DNA from: Semisulcospira habei
Lineage: Eukaryota > Mollusca > Gastropoda > Semisulcospiridae
NCBI GenBank assembly: GCA_036245525.1
Contig: BTPG01000006.1
Coordinates: forward strand, 70,919,964 to 70,983,963
Length of the DNA: 64,000 bases
Direction of reading: 5' to 3'
Below the pieces are notes generated by a model. The model saw only the letters and a list, made by a program, of their open reading frames with translations, ran no database searches and was not told the origin of the DNA. Both the position numbers and the translations under genes were made by a program. How positions within the stretch are numbered: position 1 is the first letter of the stretch; each line of letters starts with the position of its first letter. This document shows positions 1 to 9,885 of the stretch, piece by piece.

Positions 1-2
1 TC

Positions 3-371
3 CCATACCCAGCCACGGTTTCACCGGCCACCACCACCGCCACCACTCGTGCAACAACTACTAGAGTGGCTGGCCCACTAACACCTCCCAGCCTGGCACT
101 GAAAGCAATGGAAAACCGGCCACACCACCCGCCTCCTCCACCACCACCCGCCCGGCCCCGGCAACACCATCAGCCACTGCGCGACGGAGCGACAGACAGA
201 CAGCGACACCCCCCCCCCCACCCCCCACCCCACCCCACCCCTGACCCCCCCCCCCCACCCCCAGGCGAAATCAACGGAAGTTGGAAGCCTCAGTCCCTGT
301 CAAAGAAGCTCAAGCTCAATTCCTGTACCAGTTTCTTGAATGTTATCAACCAGGAAGAAGGAAAATTTCTA
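3..371 (+). CDS. Thr/Pro/His-rich open frame, cut by window start
   Basis: This frame is open from the first bases to a stop at about 371, roughly 122 codons. It starts Thr-rich, in the style of a mucin linker, passes through proline and histidine runs encoded by C-rich simple sequence, and ends in an ordinary-looking stretch with GEINGSWK and FLNVINQEEG. It could be the terminal exon of a gene that begins left of the window. It could equally be chance openness of C-rich low-complexity DNA, because a homopurine/homopyrimidine tract has few stops. No domain is recognised. Confidence 0.2.
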
Positions 372-683
372 TAAATGACTAAGCGCATTTCACTAGCCAT
401 ATATCTGCCAAGGCAGTCAACAAAACAAAAACATGAAAATGATCAGAGTTTTTTTTTTTTAATGTATATTCAACGCGCCAGGAATATGTTGTTAAGATAG
501 ACCCAAGTCATACAAAAATGCTGTCTCGATCGATTCGGACGTAAATTAAATTCATATGACTATGAGCGCCAAGGAGAAAGGGAGGCAAGCCGGAATAGTA
601 GTTTAACCAGGAAGTCTTTGGCCTTTGAAACGCGTGCTGATATATAACCCTTTTATTCCTGATGCAATACTGCTTGAAATTAA
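372..683. other. no gene seen
   Basis: AT-rich sequence with a short T run. I see no coding or structural signal. Confidence 0.5.
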
Positions 684-763
684 TTTGCCTATGATAGTTC
701 GAGGGTAGTGTCAGAGGCACCAAGCTATTCTGGAACTACCCTCGAACTAAAATGGTTGATCTA
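684..763. mobile_element. hairpin element, family D (short copy)
   Basis: The arm GATAGTTCGAGGGTAGT and its inverted counterpart ACTACCCTCGAACTA bracket a core resembling the CCAAGCTA core of family D. It is a diverged, internally shortened copy. The same arms occur at 940-1036, 2451-2655, 21297-21510 and 47106-47320. Confidence 0.65.
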
Positions 764-939
764 TCTCCTAATCTTGCTGTATCCTTCATAGGATAACAAG
801 CAATTTAGAAGAAAAAAAAAAACAGCCTCATGATGTAATGGGCTAAGGCCTACTTTTCTATAAACCATGGGTGGCCTAAGGCGGAAATCCAGAACTTTTG
901 AAGTTGTCCTTTGAAGGCTACATTGCAACTCAGGAGACA

Positions 940-1036
940 AATCGACCATGATAGTTAAAGGGTGGTTCCTGAATAGCTAGGGCGCCTATGTGCACCAAGC
1001 TATTCTAGCACAGCCCTTGAACTATCAGGATCGATC
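940..1036. mobile_element. hairpin element, family D (diverged)
   Basis: The arm CATGATAGTTAAAGGGTGG pairs with GCCCTTGAACTATCAGG around a GGCGCCTATGTGCACC core. It is a diverged copy of family D. Confidence 0.65.
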
Positions 1037-1154
1037 CATATCGATAATGAGATCGGTAATTCACCTAAGTCGTAATGTCCTAGCCGACGCCTAAATCACA
1101 GTTGTTTTTTTAAATTGCGACCACACATCACTCAAACAAAAAACCTGCCTCGGA

Positions 1155-1265
1155 CTAACACCGCAATGTATTTTGAAAATGTTATTAAGGACAGACGTGT
1201 ACAAAGGCCTGCGTGCCTTACAAAATAAAGTTACAGTTCAGTTCAGTTCAGTTCTCTCTCTCTCT
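1155..1265 (+). mobile_element. LINE 3' end with pentanucleotide tail
   Basis: Sequence around TTATTAAGGACAGACGTG and GGCCTGCGTGCC runs into AAAATAAAGTT followed by (CAGTT)n and (CT)n. An inverted, closely similar segment lies at 61955-62062 with an (AATTG)n tail. A shared 3' end with a polyadenylation-like hexamer and variable short tandem tails is typical of non-LTR retrotransposon 3' UTRs. No coding part remains. Confidence 0.5.
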
Positions 1266-1377
1266 TAAAAAAAAAAAAGAAAAAGAAGCCCACCTGTTGA
1301 TTTTATTTTATTTATTTATTATTATTTTTTTTAATTATTATTTTTTTTAATTAATTTATTTATTTCCTTTTTCTTTT

Positions 1378-1378
<1 letters not shown>

Positions 1379-1421
<43 letters not shown>

Positions 1422-1439
1422 GGGGGGGGGGGGGGGGGG
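1379..1439. repeat. poly-T run joined to poly-G run
   Basis: About 41 T residues are followed directly by about 19 G residues. The same T-then-G arrangement recurs at 61566-61656. Run lengths in such tracts are unreliable in any assembly. Confidence 0.9.
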
Positions 1440-1497
1440 ACAATATCTTTCAATTTCAAGATTGTCCGTCCTTAAACGCGGGCTCTACTCGCTTCAC

Positions 1498-1508
1498 ATA
1501 CACACACG

Positions 1509-1580
<72 letters not shown>
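1498..1580. repeat. (CA)n microsatellite
   Basis: Nearly pure CA dinucleotide array. The sequence after it, to about 1760, resembles 52650-52790, which also follows a (CA)n array, so the array belongs to a dispersed repeat. Confidence 0.95.
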
Positions 1581-1581
<1 letters not shown>

Positions 1582-1800
1582 GGCGGTTTGGCGCCAAAAA
1601 GACGGTCTTTAGCAAGGTTTGCGTAACTAGACGTGACGTCATTTTTGTCTTGTTACTACTTACAACAATTTTTGCCCCGCGCGCTTAAATTGTCACGTGC
1701 ATGCTCCGGAATGCGCTCCGACCAGCCCCATTTCAAAGTCTACCGTATTTTCAATACGGTAGACAAAAAGCGGGATGGTTGACTATATTTTATTATTTTG

Positions 1801-1850
1801 TAACCCTTTGGCTGTCGGTAGCGGCTTTTGTCGCAATGATTCCTGCATCC
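1801..1850. mobile_element. hairpin element, family B (single arm)
   Basis: One arm only: ACCCTTTGGCTGTCGGTAGC followed by GGCTTTTGTCGCAATGATTCC. The complete palindrome is seen at 33795-33886. Here the second arm is missing. Confidence 0.65.
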
Positions 1851-1892
1851 AAAAGGTTTAATTCGAAGCCGCCGAGCATATTAAATGCAATT

Positions 1893-1893
1893 T

Positions 1894-1947
<54 letters not shown>

Positions 1948-1986
1948 ACACGCACACATACACACACACATACATACATACACATA

Positions 1987-2028
<42 letters not shown>

Positions 2029-2041
2029 AACAAACAAACAA
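1893..2041. repeat. (CA)n with CATA/CAAA variants
   Basis: Imperfect CA array interrupted by CATA and CAAA tetranucleotides. Confidence 0.95.
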
Positions 2042-2450
2042 ACGAAGAATAAATGCGCTTTTAAAATAACAAAAACGTCGAACACATACAAAATCAGTTT
2101 AATACTTTTTAAACCTTTTTCTGCATTTTCCCTTGCCCGTAGTCATTACTACAAGAAATGATCTGAAATAAATCATTAATTTCTCAACGGATGAAGTAGT
2201 TGGTACATGTGTCAAGCTACTCTACTAAAAGAAAAATGTAAATTTACATATTAACGCACAAAGAAAAATTGCGAACCAAAAGAAGTCATTTACAGCAACA
2301 CCACGGGGCTCATGAGGATCTATGCATCTACTTTGTAGCCAATTTCCATAGATGACTTAGTTGGTTGAGAAAATTTCAAAGTGTGAAAACTATTTTATTT
2401 TGCAAACGCTGGCATCAGCTTGTTGAGTATATAATGGGACATGTGATTTA
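2042..2450. other. no gene seen
   Basis: AT-rich unique-looking sequence. One GGGGCTCATGAGGATCTATGC segment near 2306 matches a single arm of hairpin family A. Nothing else stands out. Confidence 0.5.
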
Positions 2451-2655
2451 CCCATTCAGCCCTGTCGCACTACAGCAGGAAATGGGTCGACCATGATAAT
2501 TCAAGGGTAGTTCCAGATTAGCTTGGCGCCTGTCGGCGCCAAGCTGATCTGACACTGCCCTTGAATTATCATGGTCGATCCATCTCCTGCAACAGGTGCA
2601 TAGTCGTTAATTGACGCCTCCTAAAATTTGGTAAATACGTGCGCCGGGCTGAATG
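2451..2655. mobile_element. hairpin element, family D (near full length)
   Basis: The outer ends CATTCAGCCC and GGGCTGAATG are inverted. A central hairpin has arms CCATGATAATTCAAGGGTAG and its complement, meeting at GGCGCCTGTCGGCGCC. The copies at 21297 and 47106 have TTAA or TTAA-like sequence at their ends. The structure is that of a non-autonomous DNA element. The piggyBac affinity is inferred from TTAA ends only. Confidence 0.8.
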
Positions 2656-2681
2656 ACTTAAAAAGTTTGCAAGGGGCTTAC

Positions 2682-2921
2682 CTCAATTTCTTCAACGTAG
2701 GTCTTTTTTCTTGGTGGTGGGGTTGAGTAATTTGCGGGGTAAACGTTCGAAGTTTGAGTAAACACCACAGTGCTGAACACGGTTTTTGTGGTTGTGCCAA
2801 GTACATTTGCATTCAGCGATCCAGTTGGCTTCTGTACCCATGCCGAGTCCTTTTGCGGTTTTGCACACATCTTGTGCAAGTCGTCAAGCGATTCTTCAAA
2901 TTCCTGCAAACCGTCACTCAT
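2682..2921 (-). CDS. orphan first coding exon, unknown gene
   Basis: An 80-codon frame starts at ATG 2921 (MSDGLQEFEESLDDLHKM) and ends in EEIE at a strong donor, GAG then GTAAGC, with GT at 2681-2680 in phase 0. The amino-terminal part is acidic (FEESLDDL). The middle is Ser/Thr-rich, followed by PPPRKK. Composition and codon use look like real protein rather than repeat. No signal peptide or known domain is recognised. The next exon on the minus strand was not found in 1-2680 and may lie outside the window. A chance ORF beside a donor-like site cannot be excluded. Confidence 0.4.
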
Positions 2922-3050
2922 GTGTGTTTCCCTCAGCCAGTTTTCCGTACTCTAACTCTCCCGAGACCCGCCGCACGCCTGGGTCTCGATACTCCCGGAA
3001 CTAAAACTTACTTGGGTGCGACCGCACTGGGTATATGTATATGTGTGTAC

Positions 3051-3118
3051 TGATGAGCAAAAGAAATGCGACATTTTTGGCATCATCGGACACACTTTAG
3101 TGCTTCCGATTATTCCAA
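3051..3118. mobile_element. hairpin element, family C (single arm)
   Basis: GATGAGCAAAAGAAATGCG is followed by a CATCGGA stretch and a partial inverted return. It is a decayed copy of the palindrome at 11379-11472. Confidence 0.55.
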
Positions 3119-4270
3119 CAAGATGAAGATATCATCCCAAAGTCTACCGTATTGTTTGGAGCTCACGTGCGTTTTTCTTTTAGAAACATTCAGAGTTGTT
3201 CATATTTTTAAGCTTATCATTCTGATCTATTTTCCTCCTCTCTAAGCAAACCTCTGATCAACACAGACGCCGTCGCCCACACAGTGCTTCCCGCCATTAG
3301 TACGCTCTATGGAATGGAGAAGCGGTAGGAATTCTGAAGAAGAAGAATAGCACGAGCAGCAAAATGACGCACTATAAGCTTCACCTCATGGCATCGCTGG
3401 TCTCACGACGCTGTATACACTGTGACGAATTTGATGTTTCACGTAACTCATCCGAAGGCACCCTCTTCCAGACCTGACTGTTTTGTTCCACACAACCTCT
3501 TCCAGGGCTGATTGTTTGATGGGAGTAAATAGTGGCTCCAAATTTGCAAAAATGAATTAATTATTATTGAAAAAGTTGAAGAGGTACAAGGCTGGATGAC
3601 GAACTCATTTAGTATCTCCGTTTAATCCTCACCCCCCCCCCCTCCCCCCGCCTGATCCGCACGGCAGTGGTACACACGAACACAAACGGCAGAATGGCAC
3701 ACACAAACACAGAAGGCAGACACAAGGCGCTTTCTACCACAGCCATTTTGAAGAATAAGGTGTAATTGGCACATGCGCACAAAGCCTCTTCTGTATGACC
3801 TTGCATGCATATTCCACCTTTTCCACAATACGTTCGCAAATATCATACAAAAATAGAGAAACTGTCTTTCTAAATTAAGGAGAACATCGCGCCGGCTCAT
3901 ACACACGTAAAACACTGACGTGCTGGTGATTTGCGTCAATTAGGAACATTGTATAAAACACTGACGCGTTTGGTGCTTTTACGTTACCGTCACTGCTTTA
4001 TTCTTCTGATGAAATAAAGGAGTCTTACTTCTGACATTTTTTCCGCATTGAACTGTTATTTTCGAAAACGTTGAAGAGGTACAAACCTGGCTATCAAACT
4101 CATCTAATGTCTTTCTACAAACTAACCATATCCAAAACTTCAAGCGCATATAATCAAAATTGCGGACTCTAAACTGGGTCAACCGACTTTCAATAAACGG
4201 TCTTTTACGTCTTCAATGAGACATCCAATTACAATATGCTCGGATGTTCTCTTAGCCACCCACATATTAG
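3119..4270. repeat. dispersed repeat, copy 1
   Basis: Blocks here recur in the same order at 47468-47535 and 51786-52440. Examples are ATCATCCCAAAG near 3130, the AGCTTATCATTCTGATC region near 3210, the GAATAGCACGAGC block near 3345 and the TATGCTCGGATG block near 4235. In the second locus an L2-type LINE interrupts the repeat. No reading frame survives. Its class is unknown. Confidence 0.6.
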
Positions 4271-4315
4271 AGGGTTTTTTTTTTTTTTCAAGTTTCAAGT
4301 TTGTGCGTACATATT

Positions 4316-4377
4316 GTCGCATTTCTTTGAGTGTTTTCGATGGTTCCCAAAAGGTCGCATTTCTTTTGCTCGTCAGT
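4316..4377. mobile_element. hairpin element, family C (diverged)
   Basis: TCGCATTTCTTTGAGTGTTT is followed by GGTCGCATTTCTTTTGCTCG. Only the distal arm is well preserved. Confidence 0.5.
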
Positions 4378-4911
4378 CTAGTTGCAACGGCATATCTGGC
4401 CAGATATCTATATTTGTTTAATTATTTTTTTTTAAAATCCGCCTAATATATTTAGTATGTTTCGAACATACTGCGTCTTGAGTGGTTGGGGTGGGGATTT
4501 GGCGGTGGGGGGGCGGGGAGTTTTTGACTTTCTGCCTCATCAAATTCTAACATTTATGATGCGGTGGATGGGGTTTTCACTGCAGCAATCCGGTTGCAGA
4601 TATACCGCGTGTAGTTGTGTAAGAGTGATGAATTATGTGTTAGGGGGATACGTCTGCTTCGTTAAAATTCAAACAAACATGCTGATCAGGACCATACCCA
4701 CGGTCCATACTGTTCAGCCATTGGCTGAAATCTGGTTCAATAAAATATCTTCGTCGTCTCTCTATATGCGTGAAAGCAAGAGCATTACAGTAGCTTAATG
4801 TCAAACATACAGCGACTGAACGTGTATCGACATAGTGGAGTTGACGTACAATGCAATGATCTACGGGTTATCTTTGTTGCGAAAGCCTCATGTTTTCCTA
4901 TGAATACGTAT
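4378..4911. other. no gene seen
   Basis: A 113-codon open frame at 4457-4798 on the plus strand has no domain, no splice context and G-run-driven composition. I do not call it a gene. Confidence 0.5.
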
Positions 4912-5126
4912 TTAACCCCTTCACTGCCGAGAAAAGGTGAACGCGATCTAACTCCAAGAGGGATAGATCCTCATGAGCCCCCGCGTCTGCGGGGGCTCAT
5001 GAGCATCTATCCCTCTTGCTGAGACCTCTTTGTGTCCATGTTCTTTGGAGAACTGTGGCTTTTCGTCGTTCAGTGAACACAGATTTCAGAGACAAAGTGC
5101 ACGTCCGTTGGCAGGGAAGGGGTTAA
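4912..5126. mobile_element. hairpin element, family A copy 1, TTAA-bounded
   Basis: It begins TTAACCCCTTCACTGCCGAG and ends with GGCAGGGAAGGGGTTAA, an inverted TTAA-bounded terminus. The central hairpin near 4956-5019 has arms AGATCCTCATGAGCCCCCGC and its complement. This is the most frequent family in the window, with about 20 full or partial copies. Confidence 0.85.
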
Positions 5127-5161
5127 AGTATCAACGAAGGAACGAACCGAAATTATCCGAT

Positions 5162-5415
5162 TTAACTCCTTGACTGCCGAGTAAAGTGAACACAATCTAA
5201 CTTCAAGAGACATAAATGCCCATGAGATCCCTACCCCCCCCCCCCACCCCCCGCCCAGCCCAACCGGCCCTCGCAGTTGCGGTGGCTCATGAGGGTCTAT
5301 GTCTCTCGCTAAGTTTATATCCATGTTCCTTGGGAGGTTGTGACTTTTGATCGTTGAATGCTTGATCGAAAATTTCAGAAATACAATAAGCGTACAGCGG
5401 CAGGGAAGGAGTTAA
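5162..5415. mobile_element. hairpin element, family A copy 2
   Basis: TTAACTCCTTGACTGCCGAG at the left and GGCAGGGAAGGAGTTAA at the right, about 36 bp from copy 1. One arm of the hairpin carries an inserted C-rich tract near 5231-5270. Confidence 0.8.
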
Positions 5416-5597
5416 GATTTGTTCTTTGTCTGTTGTGTTGCCGATCTACGTGAAAGACATTATGTAGAGATGTTTTACACCGCAGAGGCGAGAGACTTTA
5501 AAAGTCTACACGCACCTTGCTTAGACACCTTAATGTCGCTCATTCATTTGAAACGTAAATACCTCCAAATTCTTCTTTCGGGGGGAAGGGGGTGGGG

Positions 5598-5744
5598 GTG
5601 GGGGCGCTCATGAGGATATGTGCCTCTCACTTAGACCAATTTACATCAATGTTTCTTTGGACGTTGTTGGCTTTTCGTCGATAAATGAACCAAGATTTCA
5701 GAAACAAAAATGTACGTACAGTGTAGTGGCGGGGAAGGGGTTAA
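5598..5744. mobile_element. hairpin element, family A copy 3 (right half)
   Basis: Only the right arm, GCTCATGAGGATATGTGCCT, and the right terminus GGGGAAGGGGTTAA remain. It is the third family A copy within 850 bp, all in the same orientation. Confidence 0.7.
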
Positions 5745-6230
5745 AGGGTTATATAGGGATTGATTTGATCCGCAACCGAGCAGTACTCTCAATACACCAT
5801 TTATAAATCAACGTGAGACTGGAGCTTTGTACTGCTCATACACTGTCACTTTGTACGGCATGCTGACACTTTGTAAACGTCTTCCTGGACGTCTGACGTA
5901 CATTATTTTGTAACTGAGCCCGGTTATGCCAATTATTTGACTGGAGTGCAAAGAAATAATCATGTTTGTGGGTACTCACGATTACAAACAAATGTTTTCA
6001 GTCACGAATTTACAAAAATCTATGGCTGTCATAGCCACTGAGCAGACTGGGCCTGCATAATATTATTATGTCCAACCGTTTTTTCTTCGTGTTTTTACTA
6101 CAGCACAGTCTACACGAGGAAACGCACGTTATCATAAGGAGATGACATTTCTTTGACAGCTTTTCTGAGTAGATAGGAGCTGTTAACACCCGACGACATT
6201 CTTCGAAACCGCGTGTACTCGCACTATATT
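5745..6230. other. no gene seen
   Basis: Unique-looking sequence without ORF, repeat or RNA signal that I can support. Confidence 0.5.
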
Positions 6231-6297
6231 GACGAGCGAAAGACATGCGATATTTTTCCGATGATTCCAAAATTATCGCATTTCTTTTGCTCGTCCG
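6231..6297. mobile_element. hairpin element, family C (shortened)
   Basis: GACGAGCGAAAGACATGCGA at the left and TCGCATTTCTTTTGCTCGTC at the right, with the centre lost. Confidence 0.65.
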
Positions 6298-6379
6298 TAT
6301 ACTACCCTGGAACTTCAAACTAAAGAAAAACATGAATAAGAACTAGCAGTGAAGTTATGCTTTTTTATTATTATGAATA

Positions 6380-6421
6380 TCTATCTATGTATCTATGTAT
6401 CTATGTATCTATGTATCTATG

Positions 6422-6510
<89 letters not shown>

Positions 6511-6511
6511 C
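6380..6511. repeat. (ATCT)n microsatellite, probable LINE tail
   Basis: About 30 tetranucleotide units, (ATGT/ATCT) at the left edge. On the minus strand the array follows directly after the RTE-like reading frame, so it probably grew from that element's 3' tandem tail. Confidence 0.95.
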
Positions 6512-6738
6512 CCGTAGTCTTGCCGACCGTTGGGGCACCACTGATGACTTGGCAACCAGCTCCCACCATTCCTCTCTGTTCTCTGCCATTCTTAACGTAT
6601 CGCCCAGCCTCAGTCCTGTCCACTCTGAGATATTGTCCTCCCATCTTTTCCTCTGTCTTCCTCTCCTTCGTCCTCCTTGCACAGTGCCTTGCAGGATTGT
6701 TTGGGCAAGCAAGCCAATATAAGTCATGAATATAAGAC
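6500..6738 (-). pseudogene. RTE-like LINE, ORF carboxy-terminal end
   Basis: The minus-strand frame reads GGRRRGRQRKRWEDNISEW, then a LRMAENREEWW stretch and SSVVPQRSARLRE before the (GATA)n tail. Basic RGRQRKRWEDNI followed by AENREEW and a few residues to the stop is a familiar carboxy terminus of RTE-type and related endonuclease/reverse-transcriptase LINEs. The nuclease and RT domains are absent, so the copy is heavily 5'-truncated. Its 5' side meets the direct repeat flanking the Penelope-like element, so that element may have landed beside or inside it. Confidence 0.65.
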
Positions 6739-6750
6739 CTTTATAACGTG
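6739..6750. repeat. 12-bp direct repeat, left flank of Penelope element
   Basis: CTTTATAACGTG here is identical to 9874-9885. The two copies bracket the Penelope-like sequence and fit a target-site duplication. Confidence 0.6.
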
Positions 6751-6794
6751 AAGAAGTACCCAACGGAGAAAGAAACACGCTTAGAAAAAACGGT

Positions 6795-6845
6795 ACAACA
6801 CAATTTATTAATATTTCGGGTAAATACCCTTTGTCAAAATAGACA
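6795..6845 (-). other. degenerate hammerhead-like motif in Penelope 3' end
   Basis: On the minus strand, TTTTGACAAAGGGTA and then TTTACCCGAAATATT form a GGGTA/TACCC stem between a CUGAYGA-like strand and a GAAA strand. Hammerhead ribozymes are known in the terminal regions of Penelope-like elements. Here the first core strand has two departures from CUGAUGA, so catalysis is doubtful. The call rests on position and shape only. Confidence 0.3.
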
Positions 6846-7103
6846 AACAAACAGAGACATTAGCCGCTACTTATCTTCATATGCAGAAGGAATGTGGCAA
6901 CTGAAGGTGACGTAAAAATAAAAATAAAAAGAAAAGAAAAGGAAGAACAAAAGTAAAAATGACGTCAAAGAAAAAAAAAAAAAAACCAAAAAAAAAAAAA
7001 ACATAAGACAAAGATTCCGAGAGAAACTAAACACGAGAGACAAGAGTGTGTGTAAGCGCGCGCAGGAGCGAGCCGGCCAAAAGTAAATGCGCGTGTGTGA
7101 GGC

Positions 7104-7136
7104 CGGGGAGAGAGAGAGAGGGAGAAGAGAGAGACC

Positions 7137-7189
<53 letters not shown>

Positions 7190-7190
7190 A

Positions 7191-7222
<32 letters not shown>

Positions 7223-7225
7223 GGG

Positions 7226-7301
<76 letters not shown>
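7104..7301. repeat. (GA)n microsatellite
   Basis: Long GA array with short G-rich interruptions, inside the Penelope 3' region. The long Arg/Glu or Leu/Ser frames here are translation of simple repeat. Confidence 0.95.
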
Positions 7302-7304
<3 letters not shown>

Positions 7305-7576
7305 CGGGGAGTACCCTTGGGCACGAAGTAGGCTGTGTGTCTAATACACAAAGCCTGCTAAACGCCAACCCGAAGGCAAACTTTATATCACCATCAAGTT
7401 GAGGACTACCTCGGGGAAAAACGGGAGAACCCCGGGAAAAAAACCCAGCATTTAGCATGGTACACAACAAGGAATATCAATGAAACAAAGCAAATAATCA
7501 AAATCAGTAAGAGAATAATGGTATAATGGTATAAGAGGAGAGTAGGTAGTTGTGAAACCATCTTCAAGGGTAACTC

Positions 7577-7601
7577 AAAAAAAAAAAAAAAAAAAAAAAA
7601 A
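7577..7601. repeat. poly-A run
   Basis: About 25 A residues inside the Penelope 3' region. Confidence 0.9.
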
Positions 7602-7654
7602 CGGGTGTGGGGGGAGAGAAAGACAAAAGGGGCGGGGGAAGGGGAGGAGGAAAG

Positions 7655-7658
<4 letters not shown>

Positions 7659-7749
<91 letters not shown>

Positions 7750-7770
7750 AGAGAGAGAGAGAAAAAAAAG
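7659..7770. repeat. (GA)n microsatellite
   Basis: Second GA array of the Penelope 3' region, followed by a G-rich tract to about 7805. Confidence 0.95.
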
Positions 7771-8200
7771 GGGAGGGGAGGGGGGCGGGGGTGGGGGAGG
7801 GGGAAGGCAAACAACCAGAGCCACCAGCCCCACCCAACAGGCACCCACCAGCCCACGGACGAACGCACAGGCATGCAAACAAGACGACCACATACATCCC
7901 CAAAGGAATGCACACGATCGCCCCCCACACCCGCGCATAAATCCAAGTACCGGCGACCAGGCGCCCGACAGGGAAGGGCAAGGGATCCAACGAAACGTAC
8001 GGCCAGCGCTGAAAAAGTCCCCAAGGGAGTCACAAAGTACATATCAATCAGCGCCAGCCTCACCTATCTGGTTAGTGAGTAGTCATACAGAAGCGACTCA
8101 GTAAGGTAAATGACAGCAGATAAAAAAGACACAGGCAAGGTAAAAAAAAGTTAATCTTTCATATTCATCCCGAGTGGCGCCACAGTGCCCAGTTTATTAA

Positions 8201-9791
8201 TCAAACATTTTTCTCGGTCTTTCCTGGCCCAGACATTACTGGCTTGCATAGCCAGAGGCCTTTAACACGAATGTCCGAGACGGAGTGGTCGGCCTGGTTG
8301 AAATGTCGCCCGACCGGTCTATTGTAATGGTACTTGACCGACTGAAGATGTTCTTTAAAACGGTCGTTGATGGTTCTTTCCGTCTCTCCAACATAGAGTT
8401 GGCCGCATTTCACACAGGAGATGACATAAATCACGTTGGTGGTTTGACATGTGAAGTATCTGTCTATGTTGAATTTGTAACGAGGACCATTCACCACTGT
8501 AGAAGGGCAAATAAAAGGACATGTCTTGCAATTTGGAACATTGCACGGTGTGGAGCCAGAGGGTCTGGTGGTAGAACGAGGCTTAAGAGTAGAGCGAACA
8601 AGCATGTCTCGTAAATTAATATCCCTCTTGAAAGCCACCAACGGAGGTTCAGAAAAGATAGCAGCGGACTCTTTACTGGATGACAAAAGACCCCAGTTAG
8701 AAAGAAGTATTTTACGAACCGGATTGGTGTGCGGATGGTAAATCATGTTTACGATGGGCCTGTCACTCTCAGCGGTAGGTTTAGTCTGCAGTATACTCGC
8801 GCGACTAAGTTTTTGTACTGTTTGGAGAGAACCTTGAACAACAGTATGTGGGTAATGTCTGACGATGAAAAATCCAGCCATTTCTTTGGATTGAACATCA
8901 AAATCTGATTTTTCGGAACAGAGTCTTTTAAGCCGAAGAAACTGAGAATATGGGATGCTGTTCTTACATTTGGGGTTGTGCGAAGAGCGGTAGTCGAGGT
9001 ATGAATGTGAATCGGTAGGCTTGTAATGTATTGAAGTTTTCAACATTCCGCAGTCAATACTGATGCTCATGTCCAGAAAGTCGACTGAAGTAGCTGATAT
9101 ATTGTATGTGAACTTGATGGATGGGTGGAAGTCCTGCACGAAGTGAATGAATTCTAAAAGTGCAGCGTGGGTCATGTGTGTAGCACCGATACCATCATCG
9201 ATGTAGCGTTTATACATCTCGGGGACAGGCCCGGTGTATTTCTGAAGTATTTGGTTCTCAAGGAAACCCATGAAGAGGCAGGCATAGCTGGGTCCCATTT
9301 TAGTGCCCATCGCTACGCCAATGCACTGAGCGAAGGTGACGCCATCAAAGGTGAAACTGTTGAGAGAGAGAACCAATTCAGCCAGACGGATAAGAGTATG
9401 AGTAGGAGGTTGTTTATGACTTCTTTGGTTGAGGAGGTACGAAAGTGCATTGAGGCCGTCATTGTGCGGTATGACAGTATATAGTGAAGTGACATCAAGT
9501 GTAAACAACAGTTCAGGTTTGAAAAGTTGTTTCTGGTTGACTTGATCTATGATCTCTAGAGCATGGTTGGTGTCTTTAATGTAGGTAGGTAGGTAGAGAC
9601 AGGACAAAGGGTTGGAAGATGATGTCCAGGTATTCGGAGATGTGTTCTGTGGGACAGCTGCAAGCTGACACTATGGGGCGGCCGGGATTGTTGAGTTTGT
9701 GAATTTTGGGGAGAAGGTAAAAGTTAGGTTGCTTAGGCCGCTTTTTGATGAGGAGATTAGCTGTTGAAGGAAGCTCTCCTTGAAGAATCAT
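8201..9791 (-). pseudogene. Penelope-like reverse transcriptase with GIY-YIG nuclease
   Basis: Two overlapping minus-strand frames (9791-9576 and 9607-8201) give about 530 residues. The first holds YLLPKIHKLNNPGRPIVS, the early RT motifs. The second holds motif A (LLFTLDVTSLYT) and the catalytic YIDD in YKRYIDDGIG, then a Cys-rich linker CNVPNCKTC. It ends in a GIY-YIG domain (VIYVISCVKCGQLYVGET, RFKEHL). This order is diagnostic of endonuclease-bearing Penelope-like elements. Such proteins nick target DNA and copy their RNA at the break. The frameshift lies in the GTAG repeats near 9580-9600. The active-site residues are otherwise intact, so the copy is not very old. Confidence 0.9.
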
Positions 9792-9885
9792 CTCTTTGAC
9801 TGTCTTGGAGATGCGCTTTTGATCAGCTTGGAGGGAGCTTTCGTCAAGGTGTTGGTAGTGTTCTGGTAGTGTTCTTTATAACGTG

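Larger units (their letters stand above)
6751..9873 (-). mobile_element. Penelope-like retroelement, 5'-truncated
   Basis: The minus strand carries reverse transcriptase and GIY-YIG nuclease coding sequence (9791 down to 8201), then a long 3' region containing two (GA)n arrays and a terminal segment near 6760-6850. Identical 12-bp direct repeats at 6739-6750 and 9874-9885 suggest the insertion limits. The coding region lacks the amino-terminal part before the first RT motifs, so the copy is 5'-truncated. A frameshift near 9600 makes it inactive. The 3' end and the true element end are inferred from the direct repeat only. Confidence 0.75.

Noticed and set aside
4457..4798. 113-codon plus-strand ORF as a gene
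   Set aside because: No domain, no splice or promoter context, and G-run-driven composition.
7046..8104. Long frames rich in Arg/Glu or Leu/Ser on both strands
   Set aside because: They are translations of (GA)n/(CT)n microsatellites inside the Penelope 3' region. The same applies to 32519-33173 and 36688-36912.
8285..8741. Plus-strand frames at the Penelope element
   Set aside because: Antisense to the GIY-YIG/RT frame, which has clear motifs.
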